From Sweltsa coloradensis (taxonomy: Eukaryota; Arthropoda; Insecta; Plecoptera; Chloroperlidae): a stretch of DNA of 64,000 nucleotides. Below the pieces are notes generated by a model that saw only the letters and a program-made list of their open reading frames with translations, was not told where the DNA came from and did no database searches. Position numbers and translations under genes: made by a program. The stretch spans positions 56,036-120,035 of the forward strand of contig JAMZAV010003262.1 of NCBI GenBank assembly GCA_024449915.1, given 5' to 3'. Positions 22,953 through 34,473 of the stretch are shown here, piece after piece. Each line of letters opens with the position of its first letter. The first letter of the stretch is position 1.

Positions 22953-24608
22953 AATTGGCTTGTTCACTGCGACTTTTACTCACCACGCTGCGCTGCTGTA
23001 CTATGCCCCCACCGCCGTCTGAATGCATGTAAAGGTGGATGTAGACGGCGGTGATAGCCCAACTTGCGGGTGTCATGGCTGCTCATAGCTGTCAGCAGCC
23101 TACTGTTTTTACTGTCAGTTTGCATAGTTTTATGTTGAAAGCAAAATGCCCAAATTGCTGTGTGTATTCGTGTAAGGAGAGAGGAGGGCATACTGTCGTG
23201 TTTATTACTACAAATAAATACAATCACACATAATATACTGACAATTGTGTCTTTATTCGGCCTCCTGCCTACGTAACCTCTCTCATGTCAACAAATCAAC
23301 ACTGGCTAGGACTAAGCCCTAGGCTTTGCTGAGGCGTATGCAAGTAGGGCATAGGCCTATACTTGCTAATTCATAATAACATGATATTGATATGCCCAGG
23401 TCTACATATAATGCTGAAGAAAAGCCTAGGCCCTAGTTCTTAGTAGCCGTACTCCAAGTAGGCCTAGGCTAGCCTAGGTCTAATCTCAATAACAGTGCTA
23501 GGCCCTAGGTTTAAGACTTCAATGGCTCCATGTGCTTTCAGCTCTTCTTTTAATTTTCCTATCGTCCACGTTTCCATTGTTTAAAAGTTTAAACACAAAC
23601 AAAATATGCTATTGAATAAAATTACTTGAAATAGGCCGTACGACTTCTTACGTAAAACAATACGTAAACAAACAATCGAGGAAGCATACAGATTTGACAA
23701 TGCAGAGCCTGCAATACATAGTTTATTTCAAACGCCGCCACGGTCTTAGGGCAGGGTCCACTAGATACCTAACAAGCAGCTCGGAATAAGTATCTAGTGG
23801 ACCCTGGTATAAGGGGTTAGTCAATGACGTACATAAGCTTTGCGTAGCAAAGCGCTAGACGCTCAGTCTCCTATCCTTCCAACCGAGCGCTAGCATGGAC
23901 GTTAGAAGCCATCATGATCAGGGAAAAATCATTTCACTGCAACATAGATACTTCATCTAGTTGAATGAACTAAGATGCAGTGGATTATTTGATCGACACG
24001 GGATAAGAAAATACGTAAACAGATGGCGGACATTTTAAATTTTGCGTCTATGTGTAAAACGAGAAAAGTTGTCATAACTCTCATAAAACAAATCAGAAAC
24101 CGTCCCGGGCCTAGGCCCAGATGTAGAAATTTTTTTATAATACAACAGTGTAGGCCTAAAGTTCCATTACATTCAATTAATGCTAACATAACACGTTTGA
24201 CAAGCCCTAGGCCTCTCCTAGGCAACCCTAGACCTGCACGACCTTGTTCAGACACACATTCCGCACAAATAACTAGTTTATTACTAAAAGCCTAATGCAG
24301 ATAAACAATAGTATAATAGTCCTCAAACATTGAATTGCTTATTCGGAAATTGAGTACTGAGACATTTGCGAAGAAAATGTTTTTCTTAATAATACCGAAA
24401 ATCGCCATCTTGTGGTTTTGATTTTACTACACCGCTTGTTAACACAAAGGCTGCTAAATTTAAAGGTACGATACATTTAGACGGCGGTGGGCTCCAACAT
24501 CCACGCTCCCCACGGCCCTACTGTGTGTCTAGCGCTTAGCTTATATTACGTCATTGGGGTTAGTGCAGTGGCGCGATCTGCGCGGAGCTTTGCGTGAACA
24601 AGCCAATT
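22953..24608. mobile_element. 1.66-kb inverted-repeat element, CCTAGG-rich (family E)
   Basis: AATTGGCTTGTTCAC at 22953-22967 is exactly inverted at 24594-24608. Further in, CACCGCCGTCT (about 23010) is inverted near 24480, and the same motif is also inverted at 23042, forming a local hairpin. A second pair (AATGACGTA ... GCGCTAGAC at 23821-23863) is inverted at 24530-24570. The interior is GC-richer and full of GCCTAGGC-type words, unlike its surroundings. No transposase frame is seen; the 90-100 codon frames at 23953-24295 have no motif. It abuts an A element on the left and a D1 element on the right. Confidence 0.45.
23752..23806. repeat. Perfect 17-bp hairpin
   Basis: CAGGGTCCACTAGATAC at 23752-23768 is exactly inverted at 23790-23806 with a 21-nt loop. 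It lies in the interior of the family E element. It could be a small foldback relic or the end of a nested insertion. Confidence 0.6.
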
Positions 24609-25246
24609 AGGAAGCTTCGCAAACGCTTTTTCAGGCGCGTTGTTGGATGAGCGTAATTTTTTAAAAACAAAACAAAACGTAAAATAGAGATTTTCATGGG
24701 AAATAATTTTTCGATTGCGCTCAAATTTCCCACGAATATATTAATTCATAAAATTTAGGTTCTGTATAAAAATCATTACAATCGGATAAAGCATGTAGGT
24801 GTTATAAGCCGAAGAAATTTTAAAATCGAAAAAAATCGTAAAATTGCGATTATCACGAGAAATAATTTTTCGATTGCGCTCAAATTGCACATGAATATAT
24901 AAATTCATAAAATTAAGGTTATGTGAAAAAATCATCACAATCAAACAAAGCATGCAGGTGTTATAAGTCGAAGAATTTTTTTAAAAATCGAAAAAATCGT
25001 AAAATTGCGATTTTCATGAGAAATAATTTTCCGATTCCGGTAAAAAACGTGACAGTTATAAGTTCAGAGATTTCGAAGGCCTACATAAAATTTCATCGCA
25101 ATCGGAGAATCGGTTTAGCCGGAATCGTGTTAACAGACAGACAAAAATACAAAAATAAAAAAAAAGAAGAAGAAAAAAAACATTTCGGATTTTTTTCTCC
25201 AGTGTAGTGAAATGGAATCTTTGCTTCGCTCGCTACGTTCATCCAA
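24607..25246 (+). mobile_element. Helitron-like non-autonomous element, family D1
   Basis: Starts TTAGGAAGCTTCGCAAACGC, matching the copy at 1854, and ends GTTCATCCAA (one change in the terminal motif). About two and a half internal ~150-bp modules, the core at 25088-25145 and a CAGA/AAAAT tract are all present. Its left end touches the right terminus of the family E element. Confidence 0.7.
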
Positions 25247-25418
25247 TTATGAACTGTCATACTGTGTCAATCATTTAGAAATAATAATATGATCGACGTG
25301 AAAATAAATAAATGTACTTGCTGGAGAAATCTTTTTATTCCATTGACGAATTTCTATACCCCACTCCTTCAGTTTCCTAGTATTATAATATCTGTAGTCC
25401 AATGTATTTAATTATTGA

Positions 25419-25507
25419 CATTATAGTTTTTAGTGTGTATTATTTGTAATTTATATCTTGTCGCCTGGCATTGAGTTATACAAATTTATAAAATAAAATA
25501 AATAAAT
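25419..25507 (+). mobile_element. Probable LINE 3' end
   Basis: Short T-rich stretch with TATCTTGTCGCCTGGCATTG, ending in AAAATAAAATAAATAAATG. The style is that of the 3' untranslated region and tail of Jockey-like LINEs. There is no coding remnant, so the call rests on tail structure only. Confidence 0.35.
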
Positions 25508-25951
25508 GTGAATTGCTGAAATTATAAGCTCAATTTCGCATTTAGCAAAACTTAATGACGTTCTCGATAAAAACTTAAAAAATGATACTCCTCACGCACG
25601 CGGCAAGAGTAAAATATGAGTTTCTAATGTTAAAAAAATAAGTTCTTACAGGAAGCGAACCCCAAACAATTGCGTGATATGCAAATACATTAATAATATG
25701 CTATATCGACGGCTGGGTACGGAGTGCCTCAGAAGTTATAGTTAAAAAAAAAATAATAATAATATATGAAAAAACAATAGTTGCAACAATTTATTTGCAA
25801 ATTTAAGCTATGATAAACTTTCGTACACGTGCCAAGTGTTGTCACAGGGTCAGGGTTCACCTGAGGTTATGAAATATCTGTAAAAAAATGTGGACAAGAT
25901 TTTCGTCGCCTCTCGTCAGCAGCCTGCAGCCTGGTGGATACGAGGGGGCCC
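25508..25951. other. No gene; possible tRNA-like B-box relic
   Basis: Minus-strand GGGGTTCGCTTCC at about 25649-25662 resembles a pol III B box without a matching A box. Otherwise AT-rich with nothing supported. Confidence 0.3.
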
Positions 25952-26020
25952 AGTCCGAGCGAGGAAGTTAAGCAGCATCGAGCGTGGTCAGAAGGAGGTT
26001 GGGTGACCAATGAGAGACAT
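25952..26020 (+). pseudogene. 5S rRNA-like relic
   Basis: Around 25965-26011 the order and spacing follow the internal control region of 5S rRNA: GAAGTTAAGCAGCATCGAG (A-box-like), then GTGGTCAG (intermediate element), then GTTGGGTGACC (C-box-like; GGATGGGTGACC is usual, here with a small loss). The flanks do not extend to a full 120-nt 5S gene. It is therefore a decayed 5S copy or the head of a 5S-derived SINE (SINE3 type). No array of 5S genes is present. Confidence 0.5.
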
Positions 26021-26355
26021 GTTCCTGCAGGAGGAACGGACTGGACCGCCACTGGACCTCAAGTCTTATGGACAAAGTAATTAAAATTAAGATATATTTA
26101 TTCAATGTTGTAATATATGTTATGTTGCGTTTTTATGTTACCTATTTTTTTATGTCAACGCTGTGTCACCTAGGTGCTTTTATTCACTTCAACACAGTAT
26201 TTCTGATTTTTAACAGACCTTTCTAAAACAACACATTTTTTGTTTATGCTTCCTGAGTAAATGTAGCTTCAACGTTATTCGAGCCTGCGCTTTAATTTAA
26301 TAACAGTTTTTGGACACTATTGTTTTATGCAAAGATATAATAAATATAAATATTA
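26021..26355. other. No recognisable feature
   Basis: Continuation after the 5S-like segment, including a small palindrome GTTCCTGCAGGAGGAAC at about 26020-26037, then AT-rich DNA. Confidence 0.4.
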
Positions 26356-26538
26356 CTTGGAAAACTCCAAAGTCGTTGTTAGACGAGTGAGCGAGCCATG
26401 TGTTCAGTACCTGGGAACATTTTGCATTTTGAAGACTCATGCTGTCTAGATCCAGCCGTAGGTAGGTGGAGGATCGGTAATGTTCCCGGGTACTCAACAA
26501 ATGGCTCGCTCACTCGTCTAAAAACAACTTTGCCACTT
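26356..26538. mobile_element. Stand-alone palindromic element A (decayed)
   Basis: Left CTTGGAAAACTCCAAAGTCG and right AACAACTTTGCCACTTTG-like sequence, with GTACCTGGGAAC and GTTCCCGGGTACTC towards the centre. The right terminus has lost the GGCGTTTCCCTAG end. It shares the GTTAGACGAGTGAGCGAGCC variant with the 22770 copy rather than with the array. Confidence 0.6.
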
Positions 26539-27099
26539 TGCCCCCCCCCCTCGTTTGTTTCGAAGCTCTAAATGGGGGATTTGGGTTCCTGTTTTAAGCG
26601 CTTGATCCTGTCCATATGAAGGGCTCAGCGCGCCACTGAATGATTATTCTAAGGAACAATCAAACGACTAATGGTAGTTTGGTTGGTATTTTACCAAGCT
26701 AAAACGTCTGCTCACGATTCTTTATATTCACAACAGTATCACACTTTATAAAGGGTGAAAGGTATGTAGAGTCAGGGTTTAAGGATTTAATGAATGGAAA
26801 GAAGTATCTACCAGCAGTGAGTTGTACTTTCTTAAAAGTCGAGTTATATTCTATGCAAACAGGCGAAGCACGGCGGAGAAATGAAGAGTCTTGGGAGGCG
26901 TCTGGCTGTGAGAGGAAAATGAAAACTCTTGAGATAAGCCGCGCTCAATAAACTCAGACCATATATAGGCCAGGCGATGAATATCAATATGTATTATATG
27001 ATTCGGTTTAGGCTAGGCTGTGTCGACGAATTTTTTCGTCGGGTAGTAAATGATATCCCAATACTTAAAGTTTATCTTCTCTATCTCTATCTCCACCCT
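26539..27099. other. No recognisable feature
   Basis: Begins with a C10 run, then AT-rich DNA. Nothing supported. Confidence 0.45.
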
Positions 27100-27100
27100 T

Positions 27101-27156
<56 letters not shown>
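27100..27156. repeat. C-run followed by (CT)23 microsatellite
   Basis: C10-11 at 27100-27110 followed by an uninterrupted CT repeat to 27156. The serine/leucine and arginine/glutamate frames crossing it are artefacts. Confidence 0.9.
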
Positions 27157-27158
<2 letters not shown>

Positions 27159-27953
27159 GGAAAAGTGTTGAGAAGTACGTGATAGCGCGGGACTGTTAAA
27201 CTTTCACATTTCGTGTTATTCGTTTCCAAAGTGCGTGTATCCTTTGTCGTTGGAGATTTGTCATGATTAGAAAAACGATCCAATAAAAGGTCAAGCTACT
27301 GAAAATAAGCGACTGCCTTCTTTAGCGCAGAAAACAGTCTGTAAGAGAGAAAATATTATTATTGTAAAATCATTCTTCTAATCTAAAACCAAGAGAAAAC
27401 ACTCCTCCCTGCTAAAGAGCAAATGTTGTGCTCTTCAGAATATTAGGGATGTGAGATAATTGAGGAAGAATGTTTAAACTTCAATGTGGTAACTCGCTTT
27501 CAATAACAGCTCGCTTCAACCGGTGGAAAACCTGAAGTGGCACTTCTTTAACCTCTTCAACCCCCAGTAATTAACTGCATATTTAAATACACCATGTAAT
27601 TAGCGACTCTTGTCGTGATTGTGGCTGTGTATTTAAATACACTTTGTAACCATTAATCTCCTGACACAATTTTAATTATACAATGAACGTCGTTGACGAC
27701 ATCTCGTTGAAATCTCGTTTAGCGAGAACGTGTGAGTATGAGCTCAGTAGACGAGGTTAGGAATTTCTTCATTTAAAATGACAGGCGTAACCGCAATAAT
27801 GATAAGCTTGTGTGCGCCCTTGTTTGCAGCCTAGAGTCTTAGGACCCTTAAACCCATGTGACTCAACTCTTTAATATTATATTCGGCTTATTGATTCTAC
27901 TTTCATTTGATCTTTTAAACATAACACAACAACTCATTAACCCGTAACGTATA
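27157..27953. other. No gene; direct repeat flanking the next hairpin
   Basis: Nothing coding is supported. CATTTGATCTT at 27904-27914 recurs at 28070-28080, on the other side of the long hairpin. Confidence 0.45.
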
Positions 27954-28069
27954 TTATAAAAACTCTTAACTGAACTAAAACCTGGGTTACTTACTTTTAC
28001 TTTTACTTTCGAAATATCGCGATTAAAAGTAAGTAACCCAGGTTTTAGTTTAGTTAAGTGGTTTTATAA
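27954..28069. repeat. 116-nt hairpin with ~46-bp arms
   Basis: Arm 27954-27999 (including AAAACCTGGGTTACTTAC) is inverted at 28024-28069 with only a few mismatches and a 24-nt loop. An 11-bp direct repeat brackets the region (27904-27914 and 28070-28080). It is most likely a small foldback element; a structured transcript is the alternative. Confidence 0.65.
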
Positions 28070-28541
28070 CATTTGATCTTGTTGAATCACATAAACGACT
28101 GGTTGCGAGAACGACAAGACGGGACCCGCCTTGTTCCATGATTCCTCACTGAAAATTGTTAAAATAAATTCTAAACTCTCATTTATTCACAAGAACATGA
28201 TCTATATTGCATCTTGGGTACAATGCTTTGAGTAAGTTGTCCTAAAACTCTCTTTTGTGGATTCGTTTAAATAAATGTGTCTTTAGGTTTTAGAAGTTGC
28301 TGCACTTTTACAAACAAAAATAGTTGTAATCGCTAGTAAATTTAATTAAACTTTACATGAACAAAACTGAATGCATACGGTTATACATGGATAAACACAA
28401 ATTAAAAATCGCGCCCGTAGACGTGATCATTGCACCGCCTTCTATGTTGCGTATCCTGAGAGGTGCAGAGTGGACGGTCTTCACGGCAAAGAGCTTGGCA
28501 TTGTCGTCAAGTGCTTTGCTCCAGCAAGTTACCGGTCATCC
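28070..28541. other. GC-richer patch open on both strands
   Basis: From about 28410 to 28540 the composition rises and frames are open on both strands. Plus reads AEWTVFTAKSLALSSSALL; minus reads WSKALDDNAKLFAVKTVHSA. I recognise neither. It could be an exon or an old repeat fragment; no convincing acceptor-donor pair frames it. Confidence 0.25.
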
Positions 28542-28828
28542 AACAACACATGACCGACAGTGTTGGCTCGGGCGCTAAGCGCTCGACTCTGATTCGGGAG
28601 GTCCCGGGTTCGAATCCCGTCGAGACCGGCAATCCTGACTGAAGGTTTTTTCCGAGGTTTTCCTCAGTCGTTAAGGCAAATGCAAGGGATTGAGTCCTCT
28701 TAAACAGCCCTCGGACATCCCTTCACAATTTCCTATCCGCACATACCTAGTTCACCTGAAGAGGGGCTAATTGCACCCTATAACAGGTTTCCCACGATAA
28801 AAAAAAACAAAAAAAAAAACAACACATG
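28542..28828 (+). mobile_element. tRNA-derived SINE with 11-bp target duplication
   Basis: AACAACACATG occurs at 28542-28552 and 28818-28828. The body (28553-28817) starts ACCGACAGTGTTGGC. Its head has a perfect tRNA-type anticodon arm (28582-28598) whose loop CTCTGAT gives anticodon CTG (glutamine type), and a perfect B box GGGTTCGAATCCC at 28606-28618. The acceptor arm does not pair, so it is a SINE and not a tRNA gene. The central part (CCGAGGTTTTCCTCAGTCG, then GGCAAATGC) is shared with the copies at 41386, 44347 and, in part, 61715. The tail is A-rich. The clean target duplication indicates a relatively recent insertion. Confidence 0.85.
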
Positions 28829-28832
28829 CTCC

Positions 28833-28902
28833 GTGGTGTAATAGCTAGCACGTCTGGCATAACATAAGAAAATAGCCGGTTCAAGCCCGGTCGAAGTGAT
28901 TT
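28833..28902 (+). other. tRNA-like sequence
   Basis: CTCCGTGGTGTAATAGCTAG (A-box region) and CCGGTTCAAGCCCGG (T-arm with perfect stem) have tRNA spacing, and the acceptor strands pair at about five positions. The anticodon arm is poor and lacks U33. T7 follows at once, like a pol III terminator. It is a tRNA pseudogene or a SINE head directly behind the preceding SINE. Confidence 0.45.
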
Positions 28903-30234
28903 TTTTTAGTTCACTTCGCAATGGTTTTCAGTCACTATTGATTATAACGATCCTTGAATTGTGCAATAATGTGTAATTTTAATAATTATTTTGGCTAGCA
29001 TGTCTGGTTACTACTCGAATTTTGTTTTACACATCGCAACGATTTTTAACCAATCGTCCAATGAGAGGACTATTTGTAATACGTGAATGATTTATGTTTC
29101 ACTTTTATATTTGTATCTATATATTTAAGAATGTGGTCACCCAAGCGATGGATGAAACATAATCCTACTTAAATATTATTTACACGAATTTTTTAAAATG
29201 GTTGTGAAATATTGATATCGCTAACATTGTTATTTTGTTTTAGTTACACATTTCTTATTTTCATATGACACAATTATGTTTTTTTTAATAGCAACAATTA
29301 TTTAACTTAAAACTTAATAATTCACAAACCTAAAATTATTAAATTCGAGCCAATTACATTAAAAAATAAAAAGTAAATAAATGAAAAAAATGAAAAAACA
29401 CAATAAACAAAATAAATACAAAAATAATGCATCCCAATAAAACATGAATATCTAGACATAAATTCAATATTTTTTTAAGTACTATTAATTAAAGAAATAT
29501 ATTTCAAAAACTTATGTTTAAAGGACACTTTGAGAAATCAACGTCTTAAGCTATGTCCATGACGTGGATTTTATACAGATTTACTGAAATTAATGACCCC
29601 CTACGTGTGTTTTAGTTCTCCTATATGGTTAATTGCTGCGCGGACCAAATTTAAAAACAATTCGTTTTATTTGTTCTTGATATTGTGCAAAATCTCCTTC
29701 CTGAATGCAGGAACCATTCAAAGAATGAATCATTGAAACTATATATGTCCATATATCAACAAAGATCAAACATTAACATTTATATTTTCTTGAACTATCT
29801 AACGCTTATAATGTTGAATTCAAACTACATAAGTAAGAATGAAAAAGCGAGCCTTTTATTCTCCCAGTTTTTATCAAAGAAACACCATTTGCCGCAAGCC
29901 TTAAAAAAACACTACATAGTAGTTAGTAGCCATTATTTCCTTCTCCACTCAGCTTGTCTGATTTGCACTTTAGTGTATGCGTTTATTTTATATGTATATA
30001 AATGAGCATGGGAAATTATGCACAAATTAGTATTTTTTTGTTTTTAGTATTAGTAAATTATTTCATATTTTGCTCCTGGCACATTTCTACTAAACCTAGA
30101 TTATCAACAATGAATACATTATCGTGGCCAGAAAATCGTCCTTCTTTTGCTTTTTGAACATTTTGACCAATTCTAAGGTCCGACTTGTTATACACTTGAA
30201 TCGTTGGTATATAACGATATTTATTAGTGCTACT
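28903..30234. other. No recognisable feature, very AT-rich
   Basis: Long A/T-rich stretch. The 106-codon frame at 29685-30005 starts with GTG and has no motif; I treat it as chance. Confidence 0.5.
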
Positions 30235-31377
30235 TTAAAGGTCTATTTTTTCAAAACAGTTGTTTAAAGTTTCGTCCATCTGTGGCGTAAGTCGTGAAAC
30301 GTGGAATGCATGCCTTGTGCCCTCGTATTTCACGCCCATGCATAATGTACGTGCATCAAGCTTTGTAGACCCCCCCCCCCCGCTATTAAAGCCAGCCACC
30401 TTGGCTTTCTTCGACACGATCAGTTCGTAACGAACCCTTTCATTGCCCCCAGCCACCGTCTCGCCGTAATCGCTTTTCTTTCAGTCTCACTATTTTTCAT
30501 TCACATTGAGCAAACACACTAAGCAAGTACACAGTCTTGTCAACCTTTGCAAATACTTTACCATTCATTCATACGACACAAAGAGCTCTACTGTCTTTCT
30601 TCACAAATATAAATTACCTCGTCTTCTTTTATTTATCTTCCGCTTCTTCTACATAGAAGACTCATTTGGAGTATTCATAGACATTTTCAGGTCACCCTAG
30701 CATCCCTCAGAAAATTGCAACATCGTCATTTGTGCACAAAGGTGCATTAGTCTGTTTGATCTCTAAATACAATATTACACCTTTAACTACTATGTGTAAA
30801 ACATACATGGAGACGTCAAAGCACCTTGTTGCATACCTTTCTCTCATACACTAACTTTCAAATACATATCATATCGAATTAATGGAATATTAGTAACATG
30901 AATGGACTGAGGAACTTCAGTGGCGGGAGCTACTTGCTTTTCCTTTTCCAAAATCAGTTACTTCGAACGTGAAGTTAAACAAGTTACTGTTTTTTGGAGG
31001 AAATTTGAAAGAAATTAAGGTTCTTTTCAGAGGTCTTGAGGCTCTTGTAATCCAATTCAATTCGTGAGAAAGGATAACGATTACAAACTTTATCTGCCTC
31101 ACTTGGTTCATTGTACTTCCTAGGAAAAAATAGGGGTCATTTTATTGTTTAGAATTTTTTAGAACTTAAAATTATATTTTATTATTAAACTATTTGTCAA
31201 AGATAGTTACGTAACCTGTGAGAAAAATACACAATTTTGTGAATTAACTTAATTATATGTCATCTCATCTCTCGCGCTGAAAGAAAAGATTTTCACGAGT
31301 GGCCGAGTGTTTTCTCGTCGCTGTTGAGACCCACTCGTCCACCTACCGTCAACAATGAGCGATATCTTATGAACCAA
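30235..31377. other. No recognisable feature; C-run
   Basis: Contains a C12 run near 30370. A 73-codon minus-strand frame crosses that run as a glycine string (artefact). Nothing else is supported. Confidence 0.4.
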
Positions 31378-31743
31378 TCAATCTGCTTTAATTGTTCTAG
31401 TAGACTTGGATGACGATAAGGTTCTGTAGTGGAGTGAACTTCGGCCGTTCCCAAAGCTCTGACGATACTCAATAGAAGATAATTTCAGATATACGCAACC
31501 TAAACAAACGTTGATAGAAACAGGGGGAATTGGGTGAGAGAGAATGAGTAGGGTCCAGACTAGAGCGGAGGATGTGCTCTCGTATCGCCGGCCTCCATAC
31601 ATTTCTACTCCCAAGTAGGCCGAGGCTTTTTTTACGAGGCCGGGTTTCCAAGCGTGATCCATTCTCGTGTTCTGTGATTTATCGATACCAGTGAAGAAGA
31701 TAGTGAATGCCGGTCTGCGTCTGCCTCGTTGCAGGGAGGGCAA
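31378..31743 (-). other. GC-richer open frame of 121 codons, unidentified
   Basis: Minus-strand frame starting at a TTG, less AT-rich than its surroundings, also open in a second minus frame (31469-31651). The peptide includes AYLGVEMYGGRRYES. I recognise no family. A decayed transposon fragment or a host exon are both possible, and chance is not excluded. Confidence 0.2.
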
Positions 31744-33000
31744 TGGGCTTAAATCTACGTTAAGCTCATAAGTTAACCAGACTTAATATAGTAGATTTCG
31801 TTACCTTCCTTTTAAAAACAACGACAATTTTTTTCCGTCGTTAAAAAACTTTTAATATTGAATGAAAAAAAAATGGAAATTGAGAGTATAATTTTAATTT
31901 TGAGGATTCGCGTTTTGGAGAGAATTTATACTTTTACATTTGAACTTAAGTGATTTGAAAGTTGTTTCGTCCGTGTGCGTGAAATATTTATTAAATGCGC
32001 CGCTGTGTCGAGTTAGAGTCGGCGTCGTAAATAACGCAGACCTACTAAACACAGCGCTCCTGCTAGCTCTATGTCTAAGAGCGGTGTCGGGCGAATGTTG
32101 ATATATCGGAACCATAAATTCCAACGTTAGATTCATATACACATGGTTATAGGACCTAGAGACCTTTCCTACCCTAGCCCTAGAGTATTAACGTAAACGG
32201 GGCGCAGGGCTTCTACTCATGTGGTGAAATGTCAACGAAGCTTTTGTTGTGGAAATCATGCAAAAATAGTAGGTGGCATAAAACAAAACAAACGCATGAA
32301 TATTCGTGGGGTGTTGGAGGGGGATGGGAAGTCATCGGATGATGACGGTGACAACATAAAGCGTGAGAAACGGAAGAGGGCGCTGTGTGGTGAGATTAGA
32401 GAATATGGAAATAGGGTTGAAACTGATATGTTGTGAATTTAGTTTCGTATTATATAGGATTGAAGTTGGGAACATCTGAAATAGAGCAACAATCTCTTGT
32501 AAAGTCAGGCGAGCTGAGACGAGAAAATGTGATTTTGCCCCAGGTTATGAAGCCTGAATGAACAAAAGTACACTGCCTCATTAAAATTTTCCTGTCTTTT
32601 CAACTTCTGTGCTAAAAAATACGCATATAAATTCTTCCTCTAGTGAAATCCGAATGCATTTCGAAAGAATCCCTTAATTTGTTTTATATGATCTGTTTTC
32701 GTCATGATGACGCAATCATTATCTTAGGATAAGAAAAAGATTTCTTACATTTTATCAAAATCAATATATTTAGGCACACACGAAAAATTCTTAAACACTA
32801 CATATTGCACATAATCCAGCATCTTATATTTATGCCCATAAAATTCTCCCTTTTAATTTGTTTTTAGCGTTAAATATGTTGACAGTTTAAAAAATAAACG
32901 AATTAAATGTTGTATTGATTAAATGACCCGATGTATTTCACTTTTGAAGTTTGACCGAACAAACCCCACCAAAATATTTAGGCAGAATTGCCAGTGGCGA
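31744..33000. other. No recognisable feature
   Basis: AT-rich with a few short frames (31894-32142 minus, 32221-32436 plus) lacking motifs. Nothing supported. Confidence 0.45.
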
Positions 33001-33062
33001 GATTCAAACTCGGAGTCTTGAGCTACATCTGTCGGTATCTTGGACAAATAATTCCAATCTTC
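33001..33062 (-). other. Decayed tRNA-like sequence
   Basis: Minus strand reads GATGTAGCTCAAGACTCCG and then CGAGTTTGAATCTCG, a B-box-like T-arm with a perfect stem. The A-box side is weak. Probably an old SINE head. Confidence 0.35.
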
Positions 33063-33798
33063 AACAGCTGCTCGAATAAAGCAGTTCAACTGTGTACGAA
33101 GCGCCTTGCCTTGATGAAACTGGCATACACAATCATGTATTTATGTTTGAATTAAGCACATTTTTTCCATGATTAATTCAATATTTCAACCTCATTATTT
33201 CATTAAATTTTCTATTATATTCTAGTTATATATTTGAATTCCAACTATAAACTCTCATTTCTAAAGACCACCTAAATGTTAGTAGTTTTCTTATAATTTA
33301 TTAGAGAATTGTTGGTTTCTTTTGGAAATCAGGCATCCACGACTATGAAATGGAAGGGAGATGTTAAAAAGAGCTTGCATTGTTGGTAGTAAAAATAAAA
33401 ACTAGTTTGTTCAAATCACAGCAATAAACACAATGCAGAAATAAACTTGGATCTTTTGTTGGGACGAAATGGCTCGGTTTCGTAAAGTGATTTGCTTGTT
33501 GAAGTGAGTTGAAAGTACCTACCATTCTTTAACCTCAGAAAATGTCGTTTGATGATAACAATGAAATAAAATACTTAATCAACATTTTCATCTGTAATTT
33601 TACAAAGCCGACTTTGTAAAAAGTTTACTTAAACAAACATCGAAAACTTATAGTTGAAAACAGATTTTCTCGAATCGTAACCGATCTTTTATTACTGAAA
33701 CTTCTGTAATTAAAATTACAACTTCAAAAGTTTTAAACTTACAGGTTTCAAATACGAACTGATAAAGTGAATCCATCAGTACTTGAAATGTATTTAAA
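33063..33798. other. No recognisable feature
   Basis: AT-rich DNA up to the family D2 element. Nothing supported. Confidence 0.5.
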
Positions 33799-34473
33799 CT
33801 AGGCCGCATCGCGAACGCTTTTTCTAGTCGCGTTAGCTTTTTTTTTAATTTTTAGTATGCGTGGAATCTCTTTCATTTCAAATCATTTTTGTTAAATTAA
33901 GATAATTTATATAAAGTAGAACTAATTGCTATGGCAATGAGAATATCAAATATCTGTAGGTCAGATAATTGCTTTATGAGCGCATTGTAGGTGATTGTTG
34001 TCAAGTTTCTATGGTTACTTGTTAATTATTGTTTTACACCTCAAAAAACTCATATTAAAACCTTTATTTTCTATGGATTCTGGCTAATTTTTTAAACTTT
34101 TTCTTTCAAAAAGTACTACAGCACCATAACCTTAATGCCCATGTAAAATATGAACGTCATAGCCCCAACCGTTTGGTCAGCATCGACCCAAATGTCACGA
34201 AAATGTCACGCTAAAAATCGAAAAATATCGTAAAAGTACGATATTCATGCGAAATATTTCTTCGATTGTACCCAAAATCGTGGGATGTCTAAGTTCAGAT
34301 ATTTTGAAGGTCCCCTCCAATTTTCATCAAGATCGTATATGCCGTTTGCCCGGTAGAGAGCAAACAAACAGACCAAAAAAAAACAAAAAAAAAAACAAAA
34401 AAAAAACAACTGAGTTAATTTTTTGGGGGGTCAGTGAAATTGAAGTCTTCGCTTCGCTCAACAACGAATCCAA
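33799..34473 (+). mobile_element. Helitron-like non-autonomous element, family D2
   Basis: Starts CTAGGCCGCATCGCGAACGC and ends TTCGCTTCGCTCAACAACGA, then ATCCAA. The interior is shared with 57577-58337 and 59771-60296 (TTCTATGGATTCTGGC, AGTACTACAGCACC, CCCAAATGTCACG). The core near 34318-34350 leads into an AAAAC-rich tract. The 3' terminus carries an 8-bp extra segment compared with the 57577 copy. Confidence 0.65.

Noticed and set aside
28553..28630. A functional tRNA-Gln gene
   Set aside because: The anticodon and T arms are good, but the acceptor strands do not pair. The sequence continues into a repeated SINE body with a target duplication.
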